This document shows, one piece after another, positions 33,709 through 42,100 of a DNA stretch of 64,000 bases. The translations under genes were made by a program, and so were the position numbers. Positions within the stretch are counted from its first letter, which is position 1. Each line of letters opens with the position of its first letter. Origin of the DNA: Falsibacillus pallidus. Lineage in GTDB: Bacteria; Bacillota; Bacilli; Bacillales; DSM-25281. The stretch is taken from assembly GCF_003350505.1 (NCBI RefSeq), contig NZ_QQAY01000012.1, positions 1 to 64,000 on the forward strand, in the 5' to 3' direction. Under the pieces are notes generated by a model that ran no database searches, had not been told where the DNA came from, and was given only the letters and a program-made list of their open reading frames with translations.

Positions 33709-35355
33709 CTATCTTCCGCCTGTTCCCAAGCCGTTGATGATTTTATCGAGCATTTCATCGATTATGGTAATATTTCGTGCAGCCGCATTGTAGGCTGCCT
33801 GGAATTTAATCATGTTGGTCATTTCTTCATCAAGTGAAACCGAACTGACGGACTGCCGGTTTTCATCTACGGATTGGCGAAGCGTCTGACTGTTGTTTTG
33901 AAGTCGGTTTGCCTGCTGGGCATCGACGCCAAGCTTCCCAATCATTCCTTCGTAGAATGACTTCATCGTTCCGTTTCCGATTGCACTTAATGATGGTAGA
34001 TTAAGTGTTGCGCTTAATCCTTCTAACTCTTTTGGTGTAGTTGATGAAAGCTCCCATCCTTGGATGTTGCTCATATTGATCGCATTAGTTCCATCACCTG
34101 CGTTGTCCTCAATTGTGGAAGCTGCAATTTGTTCAGGAAGGAGATCTGCCATTTGGATGGAAGACGAAGCTCCTTTGTAATTACTCGTCGAGAGGCTTCC
34201 GAGATTAAAGAAGTTATCCGCTTTGGCCGTTCCCGGTAATCCATAGCCTTCTTTTTGAACGGCATTGAAAACATTTCCAAAAGTGAAAGCCAACTTATCA
34301 AGGTTATCCAGCATATCTGGGTAAATTCCTTTTTCCCCAGTTTCCGTTCCACTGGCATCATATGTTTTGTACCCATAGGATTCAATGAGGCCCCGGAGTT
34401 TTCCTTGGGAGAAATTCATAGCTCCATTGTCATCCACCAAGGAGAGATCCTTCAACTTGACTTCGCCTTTTGCATCGAAAAGTTTCAAGTCTCCTTTTTC
34501 AATGCTGCCGCTTGGATTATACGCAATCTTGTCGTCTCCCCCTTGGAAGCCCATTTGCGAATAATCCGCGCCATTTACAAGAAATACTCCTGTATCTTTT
34601 CCGGAAGCATCCAACAGTTTAATGTTGTATTTTCCCTCTGCTATATCTAAAGAGTTTCCACCTGAAGAAACTTTTTCTACTTTGATATTTACGTATTCGG
34701 AAAGCTGATCGACAAGGTTGTCCCGCTCGTCGTATAGATCATTTGGCAAATAGCCATGAGGTTCAACGGACGCAATCGATTCGTTGATATCCCCGATTTT
34801 TTTCAAAATGGAGTTAATGTCCCTAAGCCCTACGCTAACTTCATTTCCTAGATCATCTTTAATAGAAGTAAGGGAATCGTGAAGATAATGAAAGGTGTCC
34901 ACAACGGCCTGTCCACGTTCCAACACAACGGAGCGCGTCCCTTGGTTTTCCGGATAGACGCTTAAATCCTGCAGCGACTGCCAGAACTGTCCCATAACGG
35001 CAGACAATCCGTCTTCACTCGGCTCATTCATGATGCTTTCCATTTTGCTTAAAGAAGTGGCACGGGATGACCAGTAGCCGAGCTTATTGTTTTCCCCCTG
35101 ATATTGATAATCGAGAAAGCTTTCCCTAACACGTTGTATGGAACCGGCTTCAACGCCCGTTCCCATCTGTCCAGGGATCTGCGGCCTGTTCATGGCTGCT
35201 GCCGGATATGGCTCCGTTTGGACAAAGTTGACACGCTGTCGGGAAAACCCTGGAGTATTCGCATTCGATATATTATGTCCTGTTACGTATAGAGCATTTT
35301 GCTGTGTGACCAGCCCGCGCCTTGCCGTTTCAAGACCATGAAAAGTAGATGTCAT
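33709..35355 (-). CDS. flgK: Hook-filament junction protein FlgK
   Basis: FlgK (HAP1) caps the hook and joins it to FlgL. The 548-residue protein begins TSTFHGLETARRGLVTQQNALYVTGHNISNANTPGFSRQRV, the rod-hook family signature, here with the strict ANTPGFSRQ. It ends with the helical SLDEEMTNMIKFQAAYNAAARNITIIDEML block. It follows flgN by 13 bases in the sigma-D operon flgN-flgK-flgL-yviE-fliW-csrA. Confidence 0.96.
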   Translation of the reverse strand: MTSTFHGLETARRGLVTQQNALYVTGHNISNANTPGFSRQRVNFVQTEPYPAAAMNRPQIPGQMGTGVEAGSIQRVRESFLDYQYQGENNKLGYWSSRATSLSKMESIMNEPSEDGLSAVMGQFWQSLQDLSVYPENQGTRSVVLERGQAVVDTFHYLHDSLTSIKDDLGNEVSVGLRDINSILKKIGDINESIASVEPHGYLPNDLYDERDNLVDQLSEYVNIKVEKVSSGGNSLDIAEGKYNIKLLDASGKDTGVFLVNGADYSQMGFQGGDDKIAYNPSGSIEKGDLKLFDAKGEVKLKDLSLVDDNGAMNFSQGKLRGLIESYGYKTYDASGTETGEKGIYPDMLDNLDKLAFTFGNVFNAVQKEGYGLPGTAKADNFFNLGSLSTSNYKGASSSIQMADLLPEQIAASTIEDNAGDGTNAINMSNIQGWELSSTTPKELEGLSATLNLPSLSAIGNGTMKSFYEGMIGKLGVDAQQANRLQNNSQTLRQSVDENRQSVSSVSLDEEMTNMIKFQAAYNAAARNITIIDEMLDKIINGLGTGGR

Positions 35356-35368
35356 CGGTAGACCTCCA

Positions 35369-35842
35369 TTATGCTTTTGATTCGAATATAGATGCAGAAG
35401 GCGATTCTTCTTGATTCGTTAAAGACTTAGAATATTGAAGCGACAAAATATCACCGCTAAACAAATCAAGATTGAGCCAAATATATTGAAGTGACTGCTC
35501 TAAGAGTTCCTGATTTAAGTCATTTACTTCTTTTAGTTTTTTAGCTTCACCAGTTAATTGTTTTTGCAGTTCGATTAACTGACTACGATCTTTTTCATCA
35601 AGCGAATTTATGAATTCAGTGAGGGTTCTACCCGGTGCAGCTTCCTCGCAGATGCCTACCAGCTTCCCATTCAGCATCTCAATCGCTTTCACATGCTTTT
35701 GTTCGTCCTTCATCAGCTGAGTAAGAGTTTCGATGTCTCCAACTTTTATTACATCCGTTTTTTTCTTGGCCAGTTGATGGAGACTGCCATGAAGCTTGAT
35801 TAATTTTTCCATAAACTCAATGATTGAAAGTTGGATAGACAT
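35369..35842 (-). CDS. flgN: Flagellar chaperone FlgN
   Basis: FlgN is the cytoplasmic chaperone for FlgK and FlgL. The 157-residue all-helical protein shows the FlgN-family pattern LIKLHGSLHQLAKKKTDVIKVGDIETLTQLMKDEQKHVKAIE. It corresponds to yvyG of B. subtilis. GGAGGAG precedes the start, and a consensus sigma-D promoter ends about 28 bases upstream. It is therefore the first gene of its transcript and is not carried by the flagellin-2 module. Confidence 0.9.
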   Translation of the reverse strand: MSIQLSIIEFMEKLIKLHGSLHQLAKKKTDVIKVGDIETLTQLMKDEQKHVKAIEMLNGKLVGICEEAAPGRTLTEFINSLDEKDRSQLIELQKQLTGEAKKLKEVNDLNQELLEQSLQYIWLNLDLFSGDILSLQYSKSLTNQEESPSASIFESKA

Positions 35843-35870
35843 TAAAACTCCTCCTGCTGTTCTAATCGTT

Positions 35871-35897
35871 ATATCGGCAAAAATGGCGACTTTTTTA
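35871..35897 (-). promoter_or_regulatory. Consensus sigma-D promoter of flgN-flgK-flgL
   Basis: TAAA (35897-35894) and GCCGATAT (35878-35871) are exactly 15 bases apart on the minus strand, a full match to the sigma-D consensus. Confidence 0.92.
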
Positions 35898-35921
35898 TGT
35901 GTGAATTGAATTTAGGACTAT

Positions 35922-36359
35922 TTACGTATAGATATTGATCAGCATTCCTTGGATTTCTCCGACTTGGCTGAGGATTTCGAGTCCTTTTTTCTCTTTATTG
36001 AGGACATCTTTCGTGAGGTTCATCAGCTTGGAATCTACCTCTTTCACAATCTTGTAGATTTTCGTACGGCCTCTTCGATTGAAGCCTCTCTGCTCTTCAA
36101 GCTGCATGCCATTCTTTATAGTATCCTCCAAAAAGGATTTCACCATTTTTTTATACTTGCGAAGATCGTCAACAGTTCTGGATTCAGCCAAGACTTTCCC
36201 TTGATCTTCAATATCTGATGCCAGCTTGGCAAAACGATCATAGAGCCCGCTGCCTCGTTTATTGGCCATCACTTCCGAAAAGGAAATAGATTCAGAGGCA
36301 ACCTGTTCTTTTTTGGACAACTTCTGCATGCCCGCTTTTCCTACTTTTTGAACTTCCAT
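35922..36359 (-). CDS. YaaR family protein (DUF327)
   Basis: This 145-residue cytoplasmic, lysine- and glutamate-rich helical protein fits the YaaR family. It has FSEVMANKRGSGLYDRFAKLASDIEDQGKVLAESRTVDDLRKYKKMVKSFLEDT, with TKIYKIVKEVDSKLMNLT near the C-terminus. B. subtilis YaaR has 146 residues and unknown function, and is encoded far from the flagellar genes. Here it lies about 105 bases after the flagellin-2 gene and its terminator, before flgN. I see no sigma-D promoter directly in front of it, so read-through from the flagellin-2 transcript is likely. Confidence 0.8.
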   Translation of the reverse strand: MEVQKVGKAGMQKLSKKEQVASESISFSEVMANKRGSGLYDRFAKLASDIEDQGKVLAESRTVDDLRKYKKMVKSFLEDTIKNGMQLEEQRGFNRRGRTKIYKIVKEVDSKLMNLTKDVLNKEKKGLEILSQVGEIQGMLINIYT

Positions 36360-36423
36360 GTTTGTTCACCCGTTCTATTAATTTCTTCAATTACTACTAT
36401 TCTAAATCATGTAAATAGAAGAA

Positions 36424-36460
36424 AAAAGAGGAGATGTCAAAAGATTGATATCTCCTCGCT
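36424..36460 (-). terminator. Terminator of the second flagellin gene
   Basis: GAGGAGAT pairs with ATCTCCTC around a 14-base loop and six T residues follow on the minus strand, immediately after the flagellin stop. Confidence 0.88.
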
Positions 36461-36464
36461 TATA

Positions 36465-37346
36465 TTATTTCAAAAGTTGAAGAACTCCTTGCGGCAGCTG
36501 GTTCGCTTGCGCAAGCATGGCTTGTCCAGCTTGGTTCAAAATGTTGTTCTTCGTGAACTCTGACATTTCTTTCGCCATATCCACATCGCGGATGCGGGAT
36601 TCAGCAGATGTCAGGTTTTCGTTGGCTGTCTGGATGTTTGTAACGGTATGCTCCAGACGATTTTGAATGGCACCAAGTTTACTTCGCTCGTCCGATACCT
36701 TTTGAATTGCTTTATCAATCTTTGTTATTGCAGCGCTTGCGTCCTCTGCTGTACTTACATAAACCCCATGGACAGCTTTCTCTCCTGCTGTTGCTAAAGG
36801 ATTGTATTTATCATCTGTTGCAATTCCGAGGTTTACAGCGTCCATTACACTCAACGAGAACTCCATTGTTTCTGATTCATTTGCACCAATTTGGAGAGAC
36901 ACTTTCAAATCATCTCCAGTAGCAGCGGGATCTCCGCTTAACAATTTCTTCTGGTTAAACTGGGTAGTATCCGCAATTCGGTCAACCTCAAATGTGAGCT
37001 GATCCATTTCTTTCTGAATTGCTCCCCGGTCTTCATCAGTCAACGTTCCGTTTGAAGCCTGCACCGATAATTCCCTCATACGCTGAAGGATGCTGTGGGT
37101 TTCGTTCAAGGCGCCTTCACCGGTTTGGATGAGGGAAATCCCATCCAATGCATTTCGCTCAGCCATGTCCAGGCCGCGGATTTGGGAACGCATTTTTTCG
37201 GAAATCGCCAGACCTGCTGCGTCATCTGCTGCACGGTTAATGCGGAGGCCTGAAGAAAGCTTCTCAAGATTTTTTGATGTATTGGACATTGTTTGGGATA
37301 GGTTTCGGTATGCATTCAATGCTTGGATATTATGGTTGATTCTCAT
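36465..37346 (-). CDS. Second flagellin
   Basis: This complete 293-residue flagellin starts MRINHNIQALNAYRNLSQTM, has SSGLRINRAADDAAGLAIS, and ends MLAQANQLPQGVLQLLK. Its ends match the major flagellin closely, but its variable region is short, like the 304-residue B. subtilis Hag. It begins three bases after the stop of a FliS-like gene and probably shares its transcript. Both D0/D1 domains are intact, so it can polymerise. A minor or condition-specific filament subunit is likely. It lacks the CsrA-binding leader seen before hag. Confidence 0.93.
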   Translation of the reverse strand: MRINHNIQALNAYRNLSQTMSNTSKNLEKLSSGLRINRAADDAAGLAISEKMRSQIRGLDMAERNALDGISLIQTGEGALNETHSILQRMRELSVQASNGTLTDEDRGAIQKEMDQLTFEVDRIADTTQFNQKKLLSGDPAATGDDLKVSLQIGANESETMEFSLSVMDAVNLGIATDDKYNPLATAGEKAVHGVYVSTAEDASAAITKIDKAIQKVSDERSKLGAIQNRLEHTVTNIQTANENLTSAESRIRDVDMAKEMSEFTKNNILNQAGQAMLAQANQLPQGVLQLLK

Positions 37347-37349
37347 CTG

Positions 37350-37802
37350 TTATTTCCCCTCTTCTACCGTATTCTCGTCGCGCTCGTATACTAAAATATG
37401 CTTTTCGTAGGCATTGGCTTTCTGTCTCTTCAAGTCAGCTTTTGTGCTTGGCTTCTCTTTAAGCGCTGTGTTCCAGGCGTCTGAAATCCTGGTCAGAATT
37501 TCAAGCACTTCTCTTAAAATGGCAGGATCTTTCTGAAGATTTCCTTCAATGACCCGATCCGCCATATAGTTGTAGAGGGCATCGAGCTGATCCGCAATGA
37601 TTCCCGCGTCGTAATTCAATCCAACCCCGAGCCGCTGCAAAATATCATTAACATTTTTCAGTTTAATGTTGGAGTCGATATATTTTTTTTGATGAATATC
37701 ATCAATTGCATACGTTAAGTCATCAATGGCCGCCTCATATAAAAGCGACGTAATCTCCTGGGATGATTTCTGGTAAATCAATTCTTTTGTTATAAAATCC
37801 AT
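37350..37802 (-). CDS. FliS-like flagellin chaperone paralogue
   Basis: This 150-residue helical protein has a diverged FliS pattern: LIYQKSSQEITSLLYEAAIDDL near the start, IIADQLDALYNYMADRVIEGNL in the middle, and a charged C-terminal extension. The NPYxxY opening of true FliS is missing. Its gene is directly coupled to the second flagellin, so I infer that it is the dedicated chaperone of that flagellin. GGGAGG precedes the start. A weak sigma-D-like sequence (CCGATAA) lies just upstream, but its -35 box is poor. Confidence 0.8.
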   Translation of the reverse strand: MDFITKELIYQKSSQEITSLLYEAAIDDLTYAIDDIHQKKYIDSNIKLKNVNDILQRLGVGLNYDAGIIADQLDALYNYMADRVIEGNLQKDPAILREVLEILTRISDAWNTALKEKPSTKADLKRQKANAYEKHILVYERDENTVEEGK

Positions 37803-37849
37803 TTTTTAATCCTCCCGCTATTTGTTTTATCGGTTCAAAAAGAATGTTA

Positions 37850-38146
37850 TTAATACGTTTTTTCCATTTCCTCGATCAGCAGCAGGATTTCCGCAATAAC
37901 CGAGTACAGCTGTGGAGGAATGTTGTCTCCCAAGTCGATGTCCAGCAAATGCTTGACCAGGCTCTCATCCTCCTGCATCTGGATGTTGTGCTGCTTGGCC
38001 AGTTCAATAATTTTTGCTGCAAGAACACCGGAGCCCTGTGCAACAACGGTCGGCGAGCCACCTTCCCCTTCATCGTAGCGGATGACTGCAGCAGTCGGTC
38101 CGTTCATGGCTCTCTTGTTTTTCTGATTAAAATAATGCGGCATCAT
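37850..38146 (-). CDS. YlqH-like FlhB C-terminal domain protein
   Basis: This 98-residue soluble protein matches the cytoplasmic autocleavage domain of FlhB/EscU but has no membrane part. It shows AAVIRYDEGEGGSPTVVAQGSGVLAAKIIELAKQHNI, EDESLVKHLLDIDLGDNIPPQLY and AEILLLIEEM. The NPTH cleavage motif of FlhB is replaced by NGPT, so cleavage is not expected. It overlaps the upstream YlqG-like gene by four bases. B. subtilis has the same pair, ylqG-ylqH, elsewhere in its chromosome. A role in export-gate specificity is plausible but unproven. Confidence 0.85.
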   Translation of the reverse strand: MMPHYFNQKNKRAMNGPTAAVIRYDEGEGGSPTVVAQGSGVLAAKIIELAKQHNIQMQEDESLVKHLLDIDLGDNIPPQLYSVIAEILLLIEEMEKTY

Positions 38147-40449
38147 ATCGAAAAATCGTATCCTTTCTCTGTAAAGGCAGGATTTTTGATTGACGGCTTC
38201 TCGGCTTTTGACTGTTCTTTTGCTGGAGCTGTATGTAAAGAAGAGAACTGGACGCTGCCGATTCCATAGCCGATTTCCTCTAGACGTTCCTTCGCGATAT
38301 CCGTTAACGGAGCCATTTTTTCTTTGAAGCCGGGGCTGTCATTTTTAATATTAATAGAAAGATTGCGGTTCGTTGTTTTTAAAGAAATTCCCAGATCCCC
38401 AAGCTTCTTCGTTTCCAGTAAAAAGAAGAGGCTGCAATTCTCCCAATCTATTTTTTGCGAGCTATTATTAGAGTTGATAAAGACCTTTACGTTTTCTACT
38501 TGGTCTTTCAGCACAAGCGGCAGCGAGAACATCATGCTCTGCAGCCCGGATGGGTCATTCTTGCTAAGAAGCTGCTGCCCTGTCAGGTTCTGCATCAATC
38601 CATCAACCTTCAACGAGGATTGGGAAATGCCATCCGCTTCGTTCTGCAGCTTCATTAAGATATTCTTCATGTTAGTATCCAAGGCACTTTCATTCTTTGA
38701 ACTTTGGACAAGTGCCTGGGCGTGGTCCGCGTCATGCGTCAATCCCATCTGTTTCAAATATTCGAATGCTCCACGGGCTGTCGGCTGCTGTTTGAACGCT
38801 GCCTGGGCTTGATCAAACTGCTGAAGCAGCTGCTTTTCCGGTGCTGCCCCATCAAGCTGTGTCAATTCTTTTGAAACAAAATGCTGAACGCGCGTGTCGG
38901 ATGGTTTGAACGTTATTTTATCAATCATCATTTTGATGTCAGAGACGATTTTTTTTGCACCTGGATAGTCGCCATCTGCAAGAAGCTGCTTAGCTTGGGC
39001 AAGCTGCGTGCTCGCCGTCATGAGCTTCTTCTCCGTCTTCATATCGGTATAAAGCATAAAGTCACTTTTTAAAATGGTCTGATCGAGCTGTTTGATTGTT
39101 GCTTCAAGCAGAGGTTTCGCTGATGCTTTTCCAATGTTTTGCTCGACTGTTTGGAGATTCCGGGTGACATCCTGTTTGAATGACTTAAAATCAATTGCAG
39201 CTTGTGAAAGCTTCAGCGTAATCTTACTTACAATGAAATCCTTCGATTGAAATGGGATGGAAGCAAACAAATCATCATTAAGCTGATAGAAGTCTTGAGT
39301 ATTAGTGATGTCCTGGGAAGGCAGTGACTGCTTAATCTCCCCTTCTATTCTTTTCATTGCATTCATCAGTTCCTGGCGGGCAGCCATTTCTTTTCCTATA
39401 GAAGAAAGTTGATTGGCATTTTGAATTGCATTTTGCAGGATGCCGGCTTGTCCATCCGACAGTTTATCTGTCAATCCATTCAGGTTTTGAAGGATTTTAG
39501 ATAAATCCGGGTCTTTTTGGATAGACTTCATCAGTTTTGCGATTTCGTTTAATCGATTGTCTTCTGCCAGGACAGGATTCTGTGATATTTGAACAGCCCC
39601 ATCTTGCTTCAATGTAGAGAGAAGAAGATTAGCTGCAAGCTTAAGGAGCTTTTGGCTGTCTCCGTTATTTTTGTTCTCAGCCAAGCGAAGCAGCTGTTCG
39701 CTTTGTGTAAGACTCTTCTTGATTCCAGAAAGAGAAGGATCCTTTCTTAGCTCGTCCTTTAACATGGCGATGGCTTTTGCGATGTCACCATGCTTGATTT
39801 CATCGATTGCCGCTTTTAAAACATCCGTAGGCTTGCCATATGGAGCACTCTCCACTTTCGTGAATGAAAACTGGCCGTCAATTTCTTTCGCAAGCTGCGC
39901 CAATTCCTTGCCATAAGATGAACCAAATAGGGCTTCATGGACGGACTTCATTTGTGCCGGGGTGAAATCCAACCCTTTTTTCGCCATAACTGCAATGGTT
40001 TCGAGTTTTTGATTGATGTTTCCTGGCTCTGATTCTATGAATTTTTTCAAATCCTGAAAGGTTTGTTTTGTGAGCGGGATGCCTTTTTGCTGAAGAATGG
40101 CAGCTGCTGATTTAATGCCATCTGATACAGGCTTTCCGTCATTAAGCTGGAGAAGGGTTTTATCGAGATCAGCTTTTTGACCGGTTCCTTTTCCATTATC
40201 TGCAGATGCCGCACTCTTTACTAAAGGCGGGGATTGATTGGCGTCGACGACCTGAATCATCGTTTTGCCCTGGGTTGATGCAGGATTTTCAAACTTTACT
40301 TTGAAATCCTGATTTCTTATTTGGAGGATGGCCTCGTCATTTGGGAGCTTCTCCTTAATGAAGGCATGATAAATATCCCCTTCCTTCAACGTGATTGCCT
40401 TATCTGAAGGGGCGAAGTTCGTCAATTTCTGTTCGTTTGCCACTTGCAT
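38143..40449 (-). CDS. YlqG-like protein with FliK-like C-terminal domain
   Basis: This 768-residue, mostly helical cytoplasmic protein is rich in Gln, Lys and Asp. Residues 1-70 form a small beta domain (ITLKEGDIYHAFIKEKLPNDEAILQIRN). A long helical region follows. The C-terminal 130 residues (MMFSLPLVLKDQVENVKVFIN, CSLFFLLETKKLGDLGISLKTTNRNLSINI) resemble the hook-length control FliK C-domain. It is larger than B. subtilis YlqG (579 residues as I recall). Coupled to the YlqH-like gene, it probably interacts with the FlhB-like domain as FliK does with FlhB. Confidence 0.78.
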   Translation of the reverse strand: MQVANEQKLTNFAPSDKAITLKEGDIYHAFIKEKLPNDEAILQIRNQDFKVKFENPASTQGKTMIQVVDANQSPPLVKSAASADNGKGTGQKADLDKTLLQLNDGKPVSDGIKSAAAILQQKGIPLTKQTFQDLKKFIESEPGNINQKLETIAVMAKKGLDFTPAQMKSVHEALFGSSYGKELAQLAKEIDGQFSFTKVESAPYGKPTDVLKAAIDEIKHGDIAKAIAMLKDELRKDPSLSGIKKSLTQSEQLLRLAENKNNGDSQKLLKLAANLLLSTLKQDGAVQISQNPVLAEDNRLNEIAKLMKSIQKDPDLSKILQNLNGLTDKLSDGQAGILQNAIQNANQLSSIGKEMAARQELMNAMKRIEGEIKQSLPSQDITNTQDFYQLNDDLFASIPFQSKDFIVSKITLKLSQAAIDFKSFKQDVTRNLQTVEQNIGKASAKPLLEATIKQLDQTILKSDFMLYTDMKTEKKLMTASTQLAQAKQLLADGDYPGAKKIVSDIKMMIDKITFKPSDTRVQHFVSKELTQLDGAAPEKQLLQQFDQAQAAFKQQPTARGAFEYLKQMGLTHDADHAQALVQSSKNESALDTNMKNILMKLQNEADGISQSSLKVDGLMQNLTGQQLLSKNDPSGLQSMMFSLPLVLKDQVENVKVFINSNNSSQKIDWENCSLFFLLETKKLGDLGISLKTTNRNLSINIKNDSPGFKEKMAPLTDIAKERLEEIGYGIGSVQFSSLHTAPAKEQSKAEKPSIKNPAFTEKGYDFSI

Positions 40450-40533
40450 GTCTGTTCACGCTCCACACTTTTAAGGGATTCTTTCATCTGCGCTCATCCT
40501 TGAGCTCTTAGATCCATCCGTGTGTGTTGGTTT

Positions 40534-40797
40534 TTATTTTCGAAAAAATTTCAACATTGCCTTTGCCGTCTCTTTTGGATCGGCTTTATATTCGCCGCTT
40601 TCTACTTTCTGCTTCAATTCTTCCACTTTTGCCTGGCGCTCTATGATCAGCTGGGAAGACTGCTGCATTTCCTTTGCGGCAGTAGAAATCTCCACTTTGT
40701 CATTGCCCATCCCTCTTGTCTGGGCAGTCTTTTCATATTTCTCCGCTTGCTTCTTGTAAGGGTTAATTCCAGAATTATTAAATGGATTGATCTTCAA
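40534..40797 (-). CDS. flgM: Anti-sigma-D factor FlgM
   Basis: FlgM holds sigma-D inactive until the hook-basal body is complete. The 87-residue protein starts MKINPFNNSGINPYKKQAEKYE and has DKVEISTAAKEMQ, then ERQAKVEELKQKVESGEYK, the conserved sigma-binding helices. Translation starts at TTG 40797 with GAGAGGTG upstream; the in-frame GTG at 40806 is part of that ribosome site. A consensus-type sigma-D promoter precedes it, giving the usual feedback loop. The second flagellin module, not flgN, follows it here. Confidence 0.93.
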   Translation of the reverse strand: MKINPFNNSGINPYKKQAEKYEKTAQTRGMGNDKVEISTAAKEMQQSSQLIIERQAKVEELKQKVESGEYKADPKETAKAMLKFFRK

Positions 40798-40841
40798 TTT
40801 TAACACCTCTCTTTTCTCCGTCCGCTTTTCTTATATACATT

Positions 40842-40868
40842 ATATCGGAAGATTTTTATATTTGTTTA
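40842..40868 (-). promoter_or_regulatory. Sigma-D promoter of flgM
   Basis: TAAA (40868-40865) and TCCGATAT (40849-40842) are 15 bases apart on the minus strand, one mismatch from consensus. Confidence 0.88.
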
Positions 40869-40907
40869 GTGTATATCCATAGTTCGTTGATACTAATCTT
40901 TTTCCAA

Positions 40908-40934
40908 TAAAAAAGGCCCATAAACGAGCCTTTT
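40908..40934 (-). terminator. Terminator of yvyF
   Basis: AAAGGC pairs with GCCTTT around a 10-base loop and the T-tract continues on the minus strand just after the yvyF stop. The stem is modest. Confidence 0.7.
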
Positions 40935-40937
40935 ACC

Positions 40938-41348
40938 TTAGTCTTTATTTGAGTAATACGTAGCTTTTTCTTTTTCCCTGATTTCAATCGCACGCTTCTG
41001 TTCGTTTTGGAATGTTTTAAGATCCGCTCGCAGTGTGGAAGAACAGTTTTCGCAAATTTTCCCCTGCTTGATGATAGAGCCACATTTATCGCAAGGGTAG
41101 CCTAGATTCGGGAAATTGGCGATGTTAAATCGACCTTTGCGGACAAATTTATGGACCAGGTCCTCGGAAACTCCCGTCTGTGCGACAATTGTCGGGATTG
41201 TGGCTGCCCGGTTCTCACGCTTTCTTAAAAAGGCATAGACCGTATCATATTGTTTTTCTTCTTCTTTGAAGCATTTTTCGCATACATCGCGGAACGCATT
41301 TTTCACGAAAATGCTGTCACATGTAGGACAGTTCGTTAATTCTGCCAT
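40938..41348 (-). CDS. yvyF: YvyF-type zinc-ribbon flagellar operon protein
   Basis: This 136-residue protein has two zinc-ribbon modules, CPTCDSIFVKNAFRDVCEKC at residues 7-26 and CDKCGSIIKQGKICENC near 86-102. Between them lies a winged-helix-like segment (VYAFLRKRENRAATIPTIVAQTGVSEDLVHKFVRKG). It is the YvyF family found between comFC and flgM in Bacilli. It may bind nucleic acid, but its target is unknown. A sigma-D promoter overlaps the comFC stop, so it belongs to the motility regulon. Confidence 0.9.
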   Translation of the reverse strand: MAELTNCPTCDSIFVKNAFRDVCEKCFKEEEKQYDTVYAFLRKRENRAATIPTIVAQTGVSEDLVHKFVRKGRFNIANFPNLGYPCDKCGSIIKQGKICENCSSTLRADLKTFQNEQKRAIEIREKEKATYYSNKD

Positions 41349-41384
41349 CTGTCATCTCTCCCTGCACAATTCTTTCTGTTCTTT

Positions 41385-41411
41385 ATATCGGCAGGTTTCG
41401 ATGACAGTTAA
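41385..41411 (-). promoter_or_regulatory. Sigma-D promoter of yvyF, overlapping the comFC stop codon
   Basis: TTAA (41411-41408) and a perfect GCCGATAT (41392-41385) are 15 bases apart on the minus strand. The -35 box includes the TAA stop of comFC. Confidence 0.85.
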
Positions 41412-42100
41412 ATGCTTCTCGCTATTGTTAAGGAAGAAACTTTTTTGGCCCCATTGTCTTTCAGGACCTTTGCGGCATGGCGGAGAGTGGCGCCAGTTGT
41501 GTAGATATCGTCGATAAGGAGGATTGATTTTTTTTCAATGATAGTGGCGCATTCTGGATTTAGCCGAAAAACCTGTTCAGCTTCAATCCGTTCTCTCCGT
41601 GATTTCTTAGACTGTTTTTCCGAGTGGGTTCTTTCAAGCAGATGTGCTGGCTGGAATCCTGCTTCAATAATCAGCGCTTCCGATTGGTTGAATCCCCTCT
41701 CGTATAACCTCTCTGCGCTAAGCGGGATTGGCGCGATGATATCAGGCTTTTCTTTCTTAATCAAACGTTTGATTAAATTTGAAAAAGCCTTTGATATCAA
41801 GTAATCTCCCCGATATTTATACTTGGCCAAGACTTCTTTGAAAAAGTCATTGTACACATAAAATGAGTGATTTTGACTGAGGGATCCGCTCCATTCCCCT
41901 TCTTCCCATTGGATGCAATCCTGGCATTGTCCGCTTTCCTTCTGAGGACGTGAGCACGTTTTGCACCGTTCTCCTTCTATTAATTGGAGTTCGTCCTGGC
42001 AAGCCGGGCAAAAAGGTTCGATGTCGCAGACTTTAATCATGGCTGTCCAGTTGAAATTAGGATAGACGGGTTCATGGCAGTACAGGCAATGTCCGCTCAT
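41408..42100 (-). CDS. comFC: Competence protein ComFC, phosphoribosyltransferase-like
   Basis: ComFC is needed for DNA uptake and recombination of incoming DNA. The 230-residue protein has an N-terminal zinc finger (CLYCHEP, CPACQDE, CKTCSRPQKESGQCQDC). The phosphoribosyltransferase fold follows, with the PRPP loop SILLIDDIYTTGATLRHAA near residue 190. ATG 42100 overlaps the comFA stop by four bases and gives the start; a codon four residues earlier lies within comFA. Confidence 0.93.
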   Translation of the reverse strand: MSGHCLYCHEPVYPNFNWTAMIKVCDIEPFCPACQDELQLIEGERCKTCSRPQKESGQCQDCIQWEEGEWSGSLSQNHSFYVYNDFFKEVLAKYKYRGDYLISKAFSNLIKRLIKKEKPDIIAPIPLSAERLYERGFNQSEALIIEAGFQPAHLLERTHSEKQSKKSRRERIEAEQVFRLNPECATIIEKKSILLIDDIYTTGATLRHAAKVLKDNGAKKVSSLTIARSI

